A DNA stretch of 5,864 bases, from assembly GCA_021772235.1 (NCBI GenBank), contig JAJFMI010000079.1, forward strand, positions 1 to 5,864, read 5' to 3'. The notes beneath the pieces were generated by a model that saw nothing but the letters and a program-made list of their open reading frames with translations, was not told the DNA's origin and searched no databases. Shown here piece after piece: positions 1-5,864 of this stretch. The stretch's first letter is position 1, and each line of letters opens with the position of its first letter. The stretch is from Chlamydiota bacterium (GTDB lineage Bacteria > Chlamydiota > Chlamydiia > Chlamydiales > JAJFMI01). Position numbers and translations under genes: made by a program.

Positions 1-396
1 AAGTAACGCGTTAAAAAAGTCGATTCTCTTCGGCACTTCAAGGGAAAATTTATAGTAGATACGGAAGGCCGCGGTAGAGTATTCCCCCAATGGAAAGTAG
101 ATACCAAATTGCTCTTGGGGATTATCTACTCTTTCCGCAGGCGGCGCAAATGCTTCGCCATTTATGGTTGTGAGGATGGTGTTGAGGGGGCGATCTACTG
201 TATAAAGTCGCACTTCTCCTGTTGCGGCTGTTATGGTGCCATCAATTGTGATTCCAACATTGCTAAATCCTGGCGGTACGGGATTTTGATTGTCGGCAAC
301 AAGTGTTAGATCTCCAGTAGCGGCATTAACAATTTCAGCAACAGCGGCTGTTCCATCGATGAGGTTAAAATTTGCTCCCGCTGAAAGCAGCATATC
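1..396 (-). other. C-terminal module shared with the upstream gene (incomplete)
   Basis: Residues about 1633-1764, cut by the window edge. Shared blocks with the upstream protein are: DN.NP.PP.F (1667-1677), GE..LYTVDR.LNTI (about 1693-1707), INGE.FAPP (about 1711-1719), DNPQE.F.IYF (about 1724-1734) and STAAFRIYYK (about 1740-1749). Over 84 aligned positions I count about 53 identities with one gap. Conservation here is far higher than between the passenger repeats, pointing to a defined fold or a job such as anchoring, capping the helix or secretion control. Judging from the sister tail, about 60 residues are missing. Confidence 0.85.
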
Positions 397-3300
397 TGAT
401 GTGGTAAATGTTGAGGCTACGCCTGTTGTGCCATGTCCCACGCGCGCAATGCTTGTTGCTGTTGCTGTTCCACCTAAAACATTGAAGTCTCCACCAAAGT
501 TGCGAACGATAATATCGCCGCCAAGTGTTGCGCTAGCGGTTCCAATATGTCCGATTTGTGCAAATCCAGCTGTCCCAGCTCCAGCATCAGCACCAACTAC
601 TGTTGTGCCGCCACCGATGAATGTGAAGAGGATGTTTCCAGAAAAGGTATCTCCTGATGTTGGGTCGCCATGTCCGATAATGGCGTAGCTATCAGAATCA
701 ACTGCATCTACAAGAAGAGATCCACCAATATTGGGAAAGATGATGTTTGCAGATGAGCTCGTAGATGCGCCAATTTGTGCAAAGGTATCGCTTACTGCGC
801 CTCCATTTACTTCTACATTACGATCTGCAGAGATAATTGCATTGCCCGATCCAAGGAAAATTCCCGAAGGAGCGGCAGCTGTTGCGTGCCCTGTAATAAT
901 AATATCGCGTGCGCTTTCTAAAGTGACAGGTGAACTGCCTCCCAAGATCATACCACCTTCATCAATGATGATATCGCTAAACGTGCGCAATGTTATTGGT
1001 GCTGAAGCTGTGGAAGAGACAACGCCTTCATCGGTAATGTTCATACCCGTCGTACTCGTTCCAGATGCACGTCCCGTTAAGCGAATTCCACCTGTTGCAG
1101 ATGTCACAAGCGATCCAGTACCTGTTACTAATATTCCATCATCAGTTGCGTCGCCTGTTCCCGCTGTTCCATCACATGTAATTGTCGCCGTTCCTGTTGA
1201 GGAGACTATTCCAGCAGCAGTTATGTTAATACCGTGAGATCCTCCGCCTGTACCAACTCCCCCAACACCTGTGACAGAAATATTTCCATTAAGTGATGTT
1301 ACTGTTGCATCTTGAATGCGTACGCCTTGTAATCCACTTGCTCCATTTCCACCTGTGCCTGTAAGTGCGATCGTGCCGTTACTTGTAGAAGAGACGGTAG
1401 ATTCAAATAGAAAAATGCCATAGTTTGTTGTCGTCCCTGCACTGCCTGTTCCGCTCATAGAAATAGCGCCGCTCCCAGTTGTTCCAATGAGCGCCCCAGA
1501 GCCAATAATAACTCCACTTGACGATGTGGCAGATGTCGAGAAGGATCTCCCTGTTAATGAAACTGATCCGTTTACACAACTAACAATTGTGCCAGCAGCT
1601 GTTACATTAATGCCATAATCGGTATCACTTCCAGCCCCGCTATTTCCTCTCATAGAAATAGCGCCGCTCGATGTTCCTGTGATGGTCGCTACGCCACTTA
1701 CTTGTATTCCGTGGTTATCACTGCTACTGCCATCACCGCCTGTTCCAAAAAATGAAAGTGTTCCATTTGAAGCTGTTATTGCGGAGGCATTGTTTACGAG
1801 GATTCCATAATTATCCGAAGTGCCTGTTCCCCCAGTTCCAGTGAAAGACATTGTCCCACTTCCCGACTGTGTGATTGTCGGACCTGTAAGGCGCATTCCT
1901 GTTAAGTTTGAAGAGGCAACGGTAGCGTTGTTATTACCTGTAATGGAAAGATTTCCCGATCCCCCTACAATCGCAACCGCACCCATATCTACTCCACGAA
2001 TTGATCCTACAGTACTTAAAGGCGAAATAGTTCCGGTAATTGTAGAATTTCCTGTACCTGCAGTAATTGTAGTACCAGCTGTTGTAAATGAAATACCATC
2101 ATCATCAATTCCTGTGCCGGTAATGCTACCGCCTGCTCCAAAAGTGACAAGGCCTATACTCGTGACATTTACCCCTATTCCCGATCCACCTGTTTTTGTT
2201 CCCGTGATCGCTAAACCATCTGTTGATGAAACGGTTGAAGCGCTTATCGTAACAGCATCATCCGTTCCAGTTACAAGAGGTGCATTAATAGTGAGCGTTC
2301 CTGTGGTTCCGGTTTTTGTAACGAAAGCTGTTGAGGAAATCCCTATTGATCCTCCGCTAGGTGTTGTAATAGAAATGTCAGATTGATCAGATACAACACT
2401 AATAGTAGAAGTCTGTATGGAAATATCACCTGATGTTGTTGTTATCGTGATATTATCTGTTGTTGCTCCTGTATCAACTCCTGTTGTTTCAACTGTTGCG
2501 CTATCAATGATACTTACCGAAGCATTTGTTCCGCCTCCCGGTGTTCCAGTGATTGTAATAGTCCCATCTACAGAAGAAACCGTGCTTGATTCAACTTCAA
2601 CACCTCGATTGCTATTTGTTCCCGATCCACCTGTTCCTGTAATCGCAATGGTTGCAGCGGTTGATCCAGTTCCCAGTGAAGAAACGGCACTAGAATTCTG
2701 CATCAATACCCCTAGATTAAACGAGCCCGCTGTAGTTGGCGTTGCCGTTTGATTCCCATTGATCGCAATCGCACCTGTTGTAGAAGTGATATTTGCACTT
2801 GTATCTAGAAAAACTCCGTGATTTGTTCCGCCACTACCGTCTCCCGCAACACCATTAATAGTAATCGTTCCTGTTGATGCAGCACTCGATAATACGGTTG
2901 CGGATTCAACCTGAACTCCATGGTTGGTTGTTGTCCCTGAGCCGCCTGTTCCATTAAGAACAATATTTCCCGTTCCAGTAGTTTGTACAACAGAACTCCC
3001 TGCCACAGTAATACCCTGATCAGAAGTGCCTGCCCCATCACCATCAGATGTTCCCGTAAGGGTAAGATCGCCGCTACCCGAAACGGTTAGCGTTGAAGAT
3101 GAAACAATTTCTATTCCAGTATTGCCAGACCCAAAAGAATCCCCCATACTTCCCGTAATAGCAATTTCTGCTCCCGAAGAGATTGTTGTTTGTGAAAGAA
3201 ATACTCCTTGTGTCGTGCCTCCTGTACCACTTCCAACAATAGTGATATTTCCTGTGGTGCTTTGCACTGCAGAGTTCGTTTCAAATACAACGCCTCCATT

Positions 3301-5292
3301 ATCTGTAGACGTTACTGCTGGATCAGCAGTCCCTGTAATTGAAATTAAGCCGCTATTGGTACTGAAGCTAGAGGTTTGAGCAAAAACACCATGATTACCT
3401 GTAGTCCCAACAGCACCATTCCCAATCAATGTGATGGCTCCAATTCCCGAACAAGCATAGGTACCATTAAAAAAGATAACTCCTTCGCCAAAGCTCCCTG
3501 TTCCTCCACCAGTACCAGTTATATTAATATTTCCATCTGTCGTAGAAATCCCTGTCGCAGATGCATTAAATACAACCCCTCGATTACTCGTAGTCGCACC
3601 ACCGCCAGGACCACCTGTTCCAGTAATCGTGACATTTCCTGTAGTAGTCGTGATGCCAGCTGATGCGTTAAATAGCACACCAATAGTTGATGATAACGAC
3701 CCATCATTTCCGCCTACACCCGTAAGAGTAATCGCTCCTGATTGGGATGATAGAGTAATTCCTGAATCAACAGCAATACCGTTATAACCGATAGCCGTAG
3801 TTGTTGTTCCATCCGTGCTAAAATCCATTGCCGTAAACCCAGAAGTTGTCGAGGTATTTGTAATATTGGCTTCAATGGAAATAAAGCCTGTGGAGGCAAG
3901 TTCTAGCGTTGTGGGAGAAGACCATGATATGGGTGCTGTTGCGTCTACTGTAATCGACCCCACATCTGTGACTGTTGCAGGCGATCCAGATGTTACGATT
4001 ACATTTGCATTTGCTAATGCGTTGGTAAGAGTTGTCACATTCAATGTTGCAGAAGGTGTTGCTGTTGGCGAAAAAGTATAAGGGACTGTATCCATACCTG
4101 AATTCGCCGCGCTACTTATCACAACATTGGCAACAGGATCGAAAAGTACCGTTCCAAATTTTCCAAACGGCGCGCGGCAATCTGTCTCCACATGCGGATC
4201 GCGCAAATTTTGATGACCTGAAATTTCAATAAAGCCGCCATCACCGCCCTCATCTCCCCCTCGAGCAGAAACAATTCCGTTATGATGCATAACGCGGTCG
4301 GCCCAAAAAATCACCTTTCCACCATCCCCGATTTGCTCACCATCGGCTTTAATTGTAGCACCTGAAGAAATCGTAACATCGAGACTATTTGGAATATCAA
4401 AATTCATCCCCTGATAATCGCCCCCGACTAGAACTGTTCCCGCCTTCCCACTATCAGAAACATTGATATTGGCGTGATCGCCCATGAAAACATGATCGCC
4501 TAAAATGTGCACCTCGCCACCTTTAGCAACAATTTCGCCATCGAAATTGTTCTTGCCATGTTCAGCTACTAAGTAAACGCGACCATTGCGCTTCTCTGTT
4601 TTCGTCGCTTCAATTTTTCCCGAGTAACCAATCGCATGATCATAGACACTTCCTGTGCGCAATTCCGTTGCTAAGGCTTTAATTTCACCCGAATGCTGAA
4701 TCGAATCACCACCCTTTGCCTGAATGAAAATGCGCTGATTTCCTTTCGGTTTAAGCAGTACTTTTGGACCACTTGCGATACCAACAAACTTACCCGCAAC
4801 TTTTCCAAAGTTAGAAACATTGTGTGCAATGAGCGCCACATCCCCCTGTAAACAGGAGATCGTACCCAGATTGACAATATCCGCTTTTGAATCCCCTGAG
4901 AAGAGCAATTCCTCTCCGCACAAAAAGTCCTGATCTAAGACATCTAAAGATGATGCCACAAAACTTGCGGTATTAATAATCGCATCTTTGCCGATTAGCA
5001 CACCTTTTGGATTGAGCAAATAGACCTTTCCATTGGAATCAATCTGTCCAAGAATTTCAGATCGCGCGCCAGTTACGCGATTGATAATTGCCGATTTTTT
5101 ATCCGGCATCGAAAAGGACACGCGCTCGCCCTTAGCAATCGAAAATTCGTCCCACTTCACAATGGCGGAGCTGCCACTTTCAATGACAACAACGCCCGAC
5201 TGCTCTTTACAATTCGCAGTTCCCGAAATGGTCTTCATTCCAGTCGGTTTAGCAACTAAAGCTAAAGGAAGTAACAGACAAAGGAATCTCAT
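1..5292 (-). CDS. Giant filamentous-haemagglutinin-like TPS exoprotein (TpsA type), C-terminus beyond window
   Basis: Predicted secreted adhesin or exoprotein, exported by Sec and then by a TpsB-type outer membrane pore, and probably folding into a long right-handed beta-helix on the cell surface. The frame is open for 1,764 codons with no stop and runs off position 1. The start is firm: an in-frame TAA lies eight codons upstream (5316-5314), no other start lies between, an AGGTGG site precedes the ATG, and the first residues form a signal peptide. Layout: signal peptide 1-14; TPS domain about 18-365 with W47/F50, NRVTG 71-75, NPKGV 94-98 and GGKVIFWAD 324-332; transition module about 373-480; repeat passenger about 504-1430; FHA-like beta stretch 1431-1502; IGH-motif units 1503-1624; C-terminal module from about 1633. 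The last module is shared with the upstream gene, whose stop codon overlaps this ATG. Family assignment is strong from the TPS landmarks. The adhesin role is inferred, and the ligand is unknown. No RGD motif was seen. Confidence 0.93.
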   Translation of the reverse strand, partial: MRFLCLLLPLALVAKPTGMKTISGTANCKEQSGVVVIESGSSAIVKWDEFSIAKGERVSFSMPDKKSAIINRVTGARSEILGQIDSNGKVYLLNPKGVLIGKDAIINTASFVASSLDVLDQDFLCGEELLFSGDSKADIVNLGTISCLQGDVALIAHNVSNFGKVAGKFVGIASGPKVLLKPKGNQRIFIQAKGGDSIQHSGEIKALATELRTGSVYDHAIGYSGKIEATKTEKRNGRVYLVAEHGKNNFDGEIVAKGGEVHILGDHVFMGDHANINVSDSGKAGTVLVGGDYQGMNFDIPNSLDVTISSGATIKADGEQIGDGGKVIFWADRVMHHNGIVSARGGDEGGDGGFIEISGHQNLRDPHVETDCRAPFGKFGTVLFDPVANVVISSAANSGMDTVPYTFSPTATPSATLNVTTLTNALANANVIVTSGSPATVTDVGSITVDATAPISWSSPTTLELASTGFISIEANITNTSTTSGFTAMDFSTDGTTTTAIGYNGIAVDSGITLSSQSGAITLTGVGGNDGSLSSTIGVLFNASAGITTTTGNVTITGTGGPGGGATTSNRGVVFNASATGISTTDGNINITGTGGGTGSFGEGVIFFNGTYACSGIGAITLIGNGAVGTTGNHGVFAQTSSFSTNSGLISITGTADPAVTSTDNGGVVFETNSAVQSTTGNITIVGSGTGGTTQGVFLSQTTISSGAEIAITGSMGDSFGSGNTGIEIVSSSTLTVSGSGDLTLTGTSDGDGAGTSDQGITVAGSSVVQTTGTGNIVLNGTGGSGTTTNHGVQVESATVLSSAASTGTITINGVAGDGSGGTNHGVFLDTSANITSTTGAIAINGNQTATPTTAGSFNLGVLMQNSSAVSSLGTGSTAATIAITGTGGSGTNSNRGVEVESSTVSSVDGTITITGTPGGGTNASVSIIDSATVETTGVDTGATTDNITITTTSGDISIQTSTISVVSDQSDISITTPSGGSIGISSTAFVTKTGTTGTLTINAPLVTGTDDAVTISASTVSSTDGLAITGTKTGGSGIGVNVTSIGLVTFGAGGSITGTGIDDDGISFTTAGTTITAGTGNSTITGTISPLSTVGSIRGVDMGAVAIVGGSGNLSITGNNNATVASSNLTGMRLTGPTITQSGSGTMSFTGTGGTGTSDNYGILVNNASAITASNGTLSFFGTGGDGSSSDNHGIQVSGVATITGTSSGAISMRGNSGAGSDTDYGINVTAAGTIVSCVNGSVSLTGRSFSTSATSSSGVIIGSGALIGTTGSGAISMSGTGSAGTTTNYGIFLFESTVSSTSNGTIALTGTGGNGASGLQGVRIQDATVTSLNGNISVTGVGGVGTGGGSHGINITAAGIVSSTGTATITCDGTAGTGDATDDGILVTGTGSLVTSATGGIRLTGRASGTSTTGMNITDEGVVSSTASAPITLRTFSDIIIDEGGMILGGSSPVTLESARDIIITGHATAAAPSGIFLGSGNAIISADRNVEVNGGAVSDTFAQIGASTSSSANIIFPNIGGSLLVDAVDSDSYAIIGHGDPTSGDTFSGNILFTFIGGGTTVVGADAGAGTAGFAQIGHIGTASATLGGDIIVRNFGGDFNVLGGTATATSIARVGHGTTGVASTFTTSDMLLSAGANFNLIDGTAAVAEIVNAATGDLTLVADNQNPVPPGFSNVGITIDGTITAATGEVRLYTVDRPLNTILTTINGEAFAPPAERVDNPQEQFGIYFPLGEYSTAAFRIYYKFSLEVPKRIDFFNALL
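421..786 (-). repeat. IGH/VGH-motif repeats near the C-terminus
   Basis: Residues about 1503-1624 contain four related units marked by FAQIGAS (1504-1510), YAIIGHG (1536-1542), FAQIGHIG (1577-1584) and IARVGHG (1615-1621), spaced 32, 41 and 38 residues apart. Between them are a Gly-Asp/Asn-I strand (GNILFTF, GDIIVRN) and a Gly-Gly turn (GGTA, GGDFNVLGG). This A-x-I-G-H motif followed by a G-D-I-x-V strand resembles repeats I associate with long FHA-family proteins. It differs clearly from the TGTGG units in blocks A and B. The first copy lacks the histidine. Confidence 0.7.
1454..1474 (+). repeat. 21-base perfect direct repeat, copy 1
   Basis: Identical to positions 1649-1669 and exactly 195 bases (65 codons) from it. 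It encodes the SGAISM strand of one unit in repeat block B. The distance equals two protein units, so it may mark a duplication of a two-unit block or a conserved strand under codon-level constraint. Confidence 0.85.
1649..1669 (+). repeat. 21-base perfect direct repeat, copy 2
   Basis: Identical to positions 1454-1474; flanking bases differ on both sides. It encodes the SGAISM strand of the unit at residues about 1209-1214. It is the longest exact repeat I noticed; most other units are related at protein level with only short shared DNA words. Confidence 0.85.
1861..2502 (-). repeat. Degenerate repeat stretch between blocks A and B
   Basis: Residues about 931-1144 keep the Ser/Thr/Gly/Val composition and isolated ITG strands, for example LAITGTKTGG (1027-1036), SITGTGIDD (1056-1064) and LSITGNNN (1115-1122). 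They lose the regular spacing and the Asn-His/Tyr-Gly junctions. Two consecutive strands of the form DNITITTTSGDISI (946-959) look like ordinary FHA beta-helix instead. The frame stays open, so this is divergence, not decay of the gene. Confidence 0.6.
2503..3783 (-). repeat. Protein repeat block A: about 13 tandem beta-helix units
   Basis: Residues about 504-930 form roughly 13 imperfect units of 28-37 residues. Each opens with G-h-x-h (h hydrophobic), has a Ser/Thr-rich middle, a strand of the type G-x-I-x-I-TG, then a Gly-rich loop TGTGGxGT of variable length ending in Asn plus His, Arg or similar before the next unit's Gly. Examples: SNRGVVFNAS (569-578), TNHGVQVESA (789-798), SNRGVEVESS (894-903), with strands NVTITGTGG (553-561), NINITGTGG (588-596) and TIAITGTGG (881-889). 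The unit size and alternating hydrophobic pattern suit one or two coils of a right-handed beta-helix with surface loops. The variation sits mainly in the loops. Confidence 0.85.
3853..4176 (-). other. FHA-type transition module between TPS domain and repeats
   Basis: Residues about 373-480. It begins with the GTVLFDP motif (380-386), equivalent to the GTLLIDP-like block that often follows TPS domains. A Leu/Asn helix-like stretch (TLTNALANANVIV, 421-433) comes next, then GSITVDA..ISW.S.TTLELAS and a FISIEANI strand (445-476). This I-W-S-x-x-TL-x-L-x-A pattern recurs in large FHA-family exoproteins from many phyla, where it continues the beta-helix. It supports the family call independently of the TPS domain. 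The boundaries are approximate. Confidence 0.7.
4198..5241 (-). other. TPS secretion domain (haemagglutination activity / FHA N-terminal domain)
   Basis: Residues about 18-365. This domain is what the TpsB pore recognises to start secretion. Visible landmarks in the expected order are: W47-x-x-F50 with the GERVSF strand; INRVTG (70-75) followed by SEILGQI (78-84); the VYLLNPKGVLIGK block (90-102), equivalent to the family NPNGI/V motif; TASFVAS (108-114); GDVALIAHNVSNFGK (about 150-164) with the following G-KFVGIASG strand; and the closing GGKVIFWAD (324-332) and ARGG..GGDGGFIEISG (343-359) signature. Cysteines 28, 125, 147 and 372 lie in or just after the domain, which is unusual because most TPS domains have few or none. 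Assignment rests on motif order recognised by eye. Confidence 0.92.
5251..5292 (-). other. Sec signal peptide of the large exoprotein
   Basis: Residues 1-14 read MRFLCLLLPLALVA, followed by KPTG: one positive charge, a compact Leu-rich core and a small residue at the likely cleavage point after A14. It is short compared with the long, extended signal peptides of many TpsA proteins. The cysteine at position 5 is too near the N-terminus to be a lipobox cysteine. The exact cleavage site is inferred. Confidence 0.75.
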
Positions 5293-5864
5293 CGGCCACC
5301 TACCCAGTAAACATTATCTTCAAAAATGAATGATCCATATGGATCAAGATTGTTTAGACAGTTGATCCCTTTTGCCGTCTCGCCACAGAAATTCGCATGA
5401 TATTGCGGATAGTCTGGAAGGCGCATATAGCGGAAAATCGGCAGCTCATCTTGCAACTGCGCATTAGCTAGACCGAGTCGATACATTCCTAGATGAGGAA
5501 ATTCAGCAGCAATAGGAGTTTTATAATAGATCCGAAAAGAAGCTGTAGAAAATGTTCCGTCGGAAAAATAAATGGAAAACTCTTCTTGCGGATTGTCAAT
5601 TTGTAAAGCAGGGGGAGCAAACAATTCACCATTAATCATATTTGTAATCGTGTTTAATGCGCGGTCAACTGTGTAAATGCGGAGCTCACCGTTTGCTGTT
5701 AAAGTACCCTCTTGAGTAAAAGTAGCCAAACCAAATTCTGGTGGTTTGGGATGCAAATTATCGACGACCAAAATGAGTGGCGATGAAGGCGAAGGGTTGA
5801 CAATTTGCGCCTCCGCAGTCGTTGAGGTTAACTGAATACTTCTTCCGATAAGAAGATCCATAAC
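5289..5864 (-). CDS. C-terminal end of a sister exoprotein (5' end beyond window)
   Basis: The visible part is 191 codons ending in TGA at 5291-5289. The frame is still open at the window edge (a GTT codon precedes the ATG at 5861). Similarity to the C-terminal module of the downstream gene starts at that very edge, so this ATG is almost certainly internal and the gene longer. Numbering from that Met, it has a DN-P-PP motif (34-41), LRIYTVDRALNTI (60-72), INGELFAPP (76-84), DNPQEEFSIYF (89-99) and FRIYYK (109-114). About 76 further residues follow, with two cysteines (C159, C168), and the protein ends in YWVGGR. Hand alignment gives about 53 of 84 identities with the downstream protein. No membrane anchor, LPXTG motif or autotransporter barrel is evident. 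By its relationship to the neighbour it is probably the tail of another TPS-type exoprotein, but the TPS domain itself is out of view. The module's function is unknown to me. Confidence 0.88.
   Translation of the reverse strand, partial: VMDLLIGRSIQLTSTTAEAQIVNPSPSSPLILVVDNLHPKPPEFGLATFTQEGTLTANGELRIYTVDRALNTITNMINGELFAPPALQIDNPQEEFSIYFSDGTFSTASFRIYYKTPIAAEFPHLGMYRLGLANAQLQDELPIFRYMRLPDYPQYHANFCGETAKGINCLNNLDPYGSFIFEDNVYWVGGR
5296..5301 (-). promoter_or_regulatory. Shine-Dalgarno site of the large exoprotein gene
   Basis: On the minus strand AGGTGG, within GGGTAGGTGG, sits three bases before the ATG at 5292. It lies inside the last codons of the upstream gene (the Trp-Val-Gly-Gly-Arg end), so the conserved C-terminal residues and the ribosome site share the same bases. 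Together with the ATGA start/stop overlap this suggests that translation of the large protein is coupled to its upstream sister. No separate promoter is visible for the large gene. Confidence 0.6.

Larger units (their letters stand above)
1003..1860 (-). repeat. Protein repeat block B: about 9 tandem beta-helix units
   Basis: Residues about 1145-1430 resume the regular units of about 28-34 residues, with clear junctions: DNYGILVNNA (1161-1170), DNHGIQVSG (1192-1200), TDYGINVTAAG (1224-1234), TNYGIFLFES (1289-1298), LQGVRIQDA (1322-1330), SHGINITAAG (1352-1361), DDGILVTG (1384-1391) and TGMNITDEG (1415-1423). Strands such as GAISMSGTGS and GTIALTGTGG sit between them. Block B shares the consensus with block A but favours Tyr/His before the Gly and Ile after it. 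Two cysteines (C1239, C1373) fall in strands. Confidence 0.83.

Noticed and set aside
1820..2752. Plus-strand open frames rich in Pro and Val
   Set aside because: They are antisense readings of Gly/Thr/Ser codons (GGT, GGA, ACA read backwards as Pro, Val, Cys) across the repeat passenger. They have no ribosome sites or recognisable domains, while the minus frame is continuous and carries family motifs.
1003..3783. CRISPR-like array or DNA satellite
   Set aside because: The periodic signal is at protein level with imperfect DNA identity and variable unit length; there are no constant repeats with unique spacers of uniform size.
2805..3899. Short minus-strand frames rich in Leu and Gln
   Set aside because: They lie in a different frame inside the long exoprotein frame and arise from its biased codon composition.
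1..5292. Frameshifted or decaying pseudogene
   Set aside because: Every in-frame triplet was read and no stop was found; domain order is intact from signal peptide to C-terminal module.
1..5292. Chlamydial polymorphic membrane protein (Pmp)
   Set aside because: Pmps carry many GGA[ILV] and FxxN motifs and a C-terminal autotransporter barrel. Here there is only a stray GGAV near residue 1498, and the N-terminus is a clear TPS domain.
5251..5292. Lipoprotein signal peptide
   Set aside because: The only cysteine (C5) lies before the hydrophobic core ends, so no lipobox with cleavage before Cys is possible.
5859..5861. ATG at 5861 as the real start of the upstream gene
   Set aside because: The frame is open to the window edge, and similarity to the downstream protein begins at that point mid-domain. 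No signal peptide or leader follows the Met, so it is most likely internal.

Overview
The window is almost entirely protein coding on the minus strand. It holds one very large, incomplete gene (position 5292 down to position 1, open to the window edge) and the end of a second gene just upstream of it (5864 down to 5289). The two overlap by four bases. I see no RNA gene, insertion sequence, CRISPR array, terminator or intergenic space. The plus-strand open frames are antisense shadows of the Gly/Thr/Ser-rich coding sequence.

The large gene encodes a secreted, filamentous-haemagglutinin-like exoprotein (TpsA type, two-partner secretion). I translated all 1,764 codons by hand and found no stop. 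In order, the protein has: a short signal peptide; a TPS/haemagglutination-activity domain (about residues 18-365) with the family's NRVTG, NPKGV and GGKVIFWAD...GGDGGFIEISG landmarks; a FHA-type transition module (about 373-480); a long passenger made of more than 20 imperfect units of about 28-37 residues (about 504-1430), interrupted by a degenerate stretch; a short series of units carrying IGH/VGH motifs (about 1503-1624); and a C-terminal module that runs off the window.

That C-terminal module matches the visible part of the upstream gene: about 53 of 84 residues are identical in a hand alignment with one gap. The upstream gene is therefore probably the tail of a sister exoprotein, and the locus a tandem, translationally coupled array of giant adhesins or exoproteins. 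By comparison with the sister's tail, the large protein should end roughly 60 residues beyond the window, at about 1,820-1,830 residues in total.

The organism is a diderm (Gram-negative type) bacterium, because TPS exoproteins need an outer membrane transporter. G+C is moderate (35-57% in sampled 60-base lines, roughly mid-40s overall). I cannot place the lineage. Several cysteines in a protein class that usually has few, and the intracellular-type surface repertoire this may suggest, would fit an environmental chlamydia or another host-associated group, but this is a weak guess. The TpsB transporter partner is not in the window.
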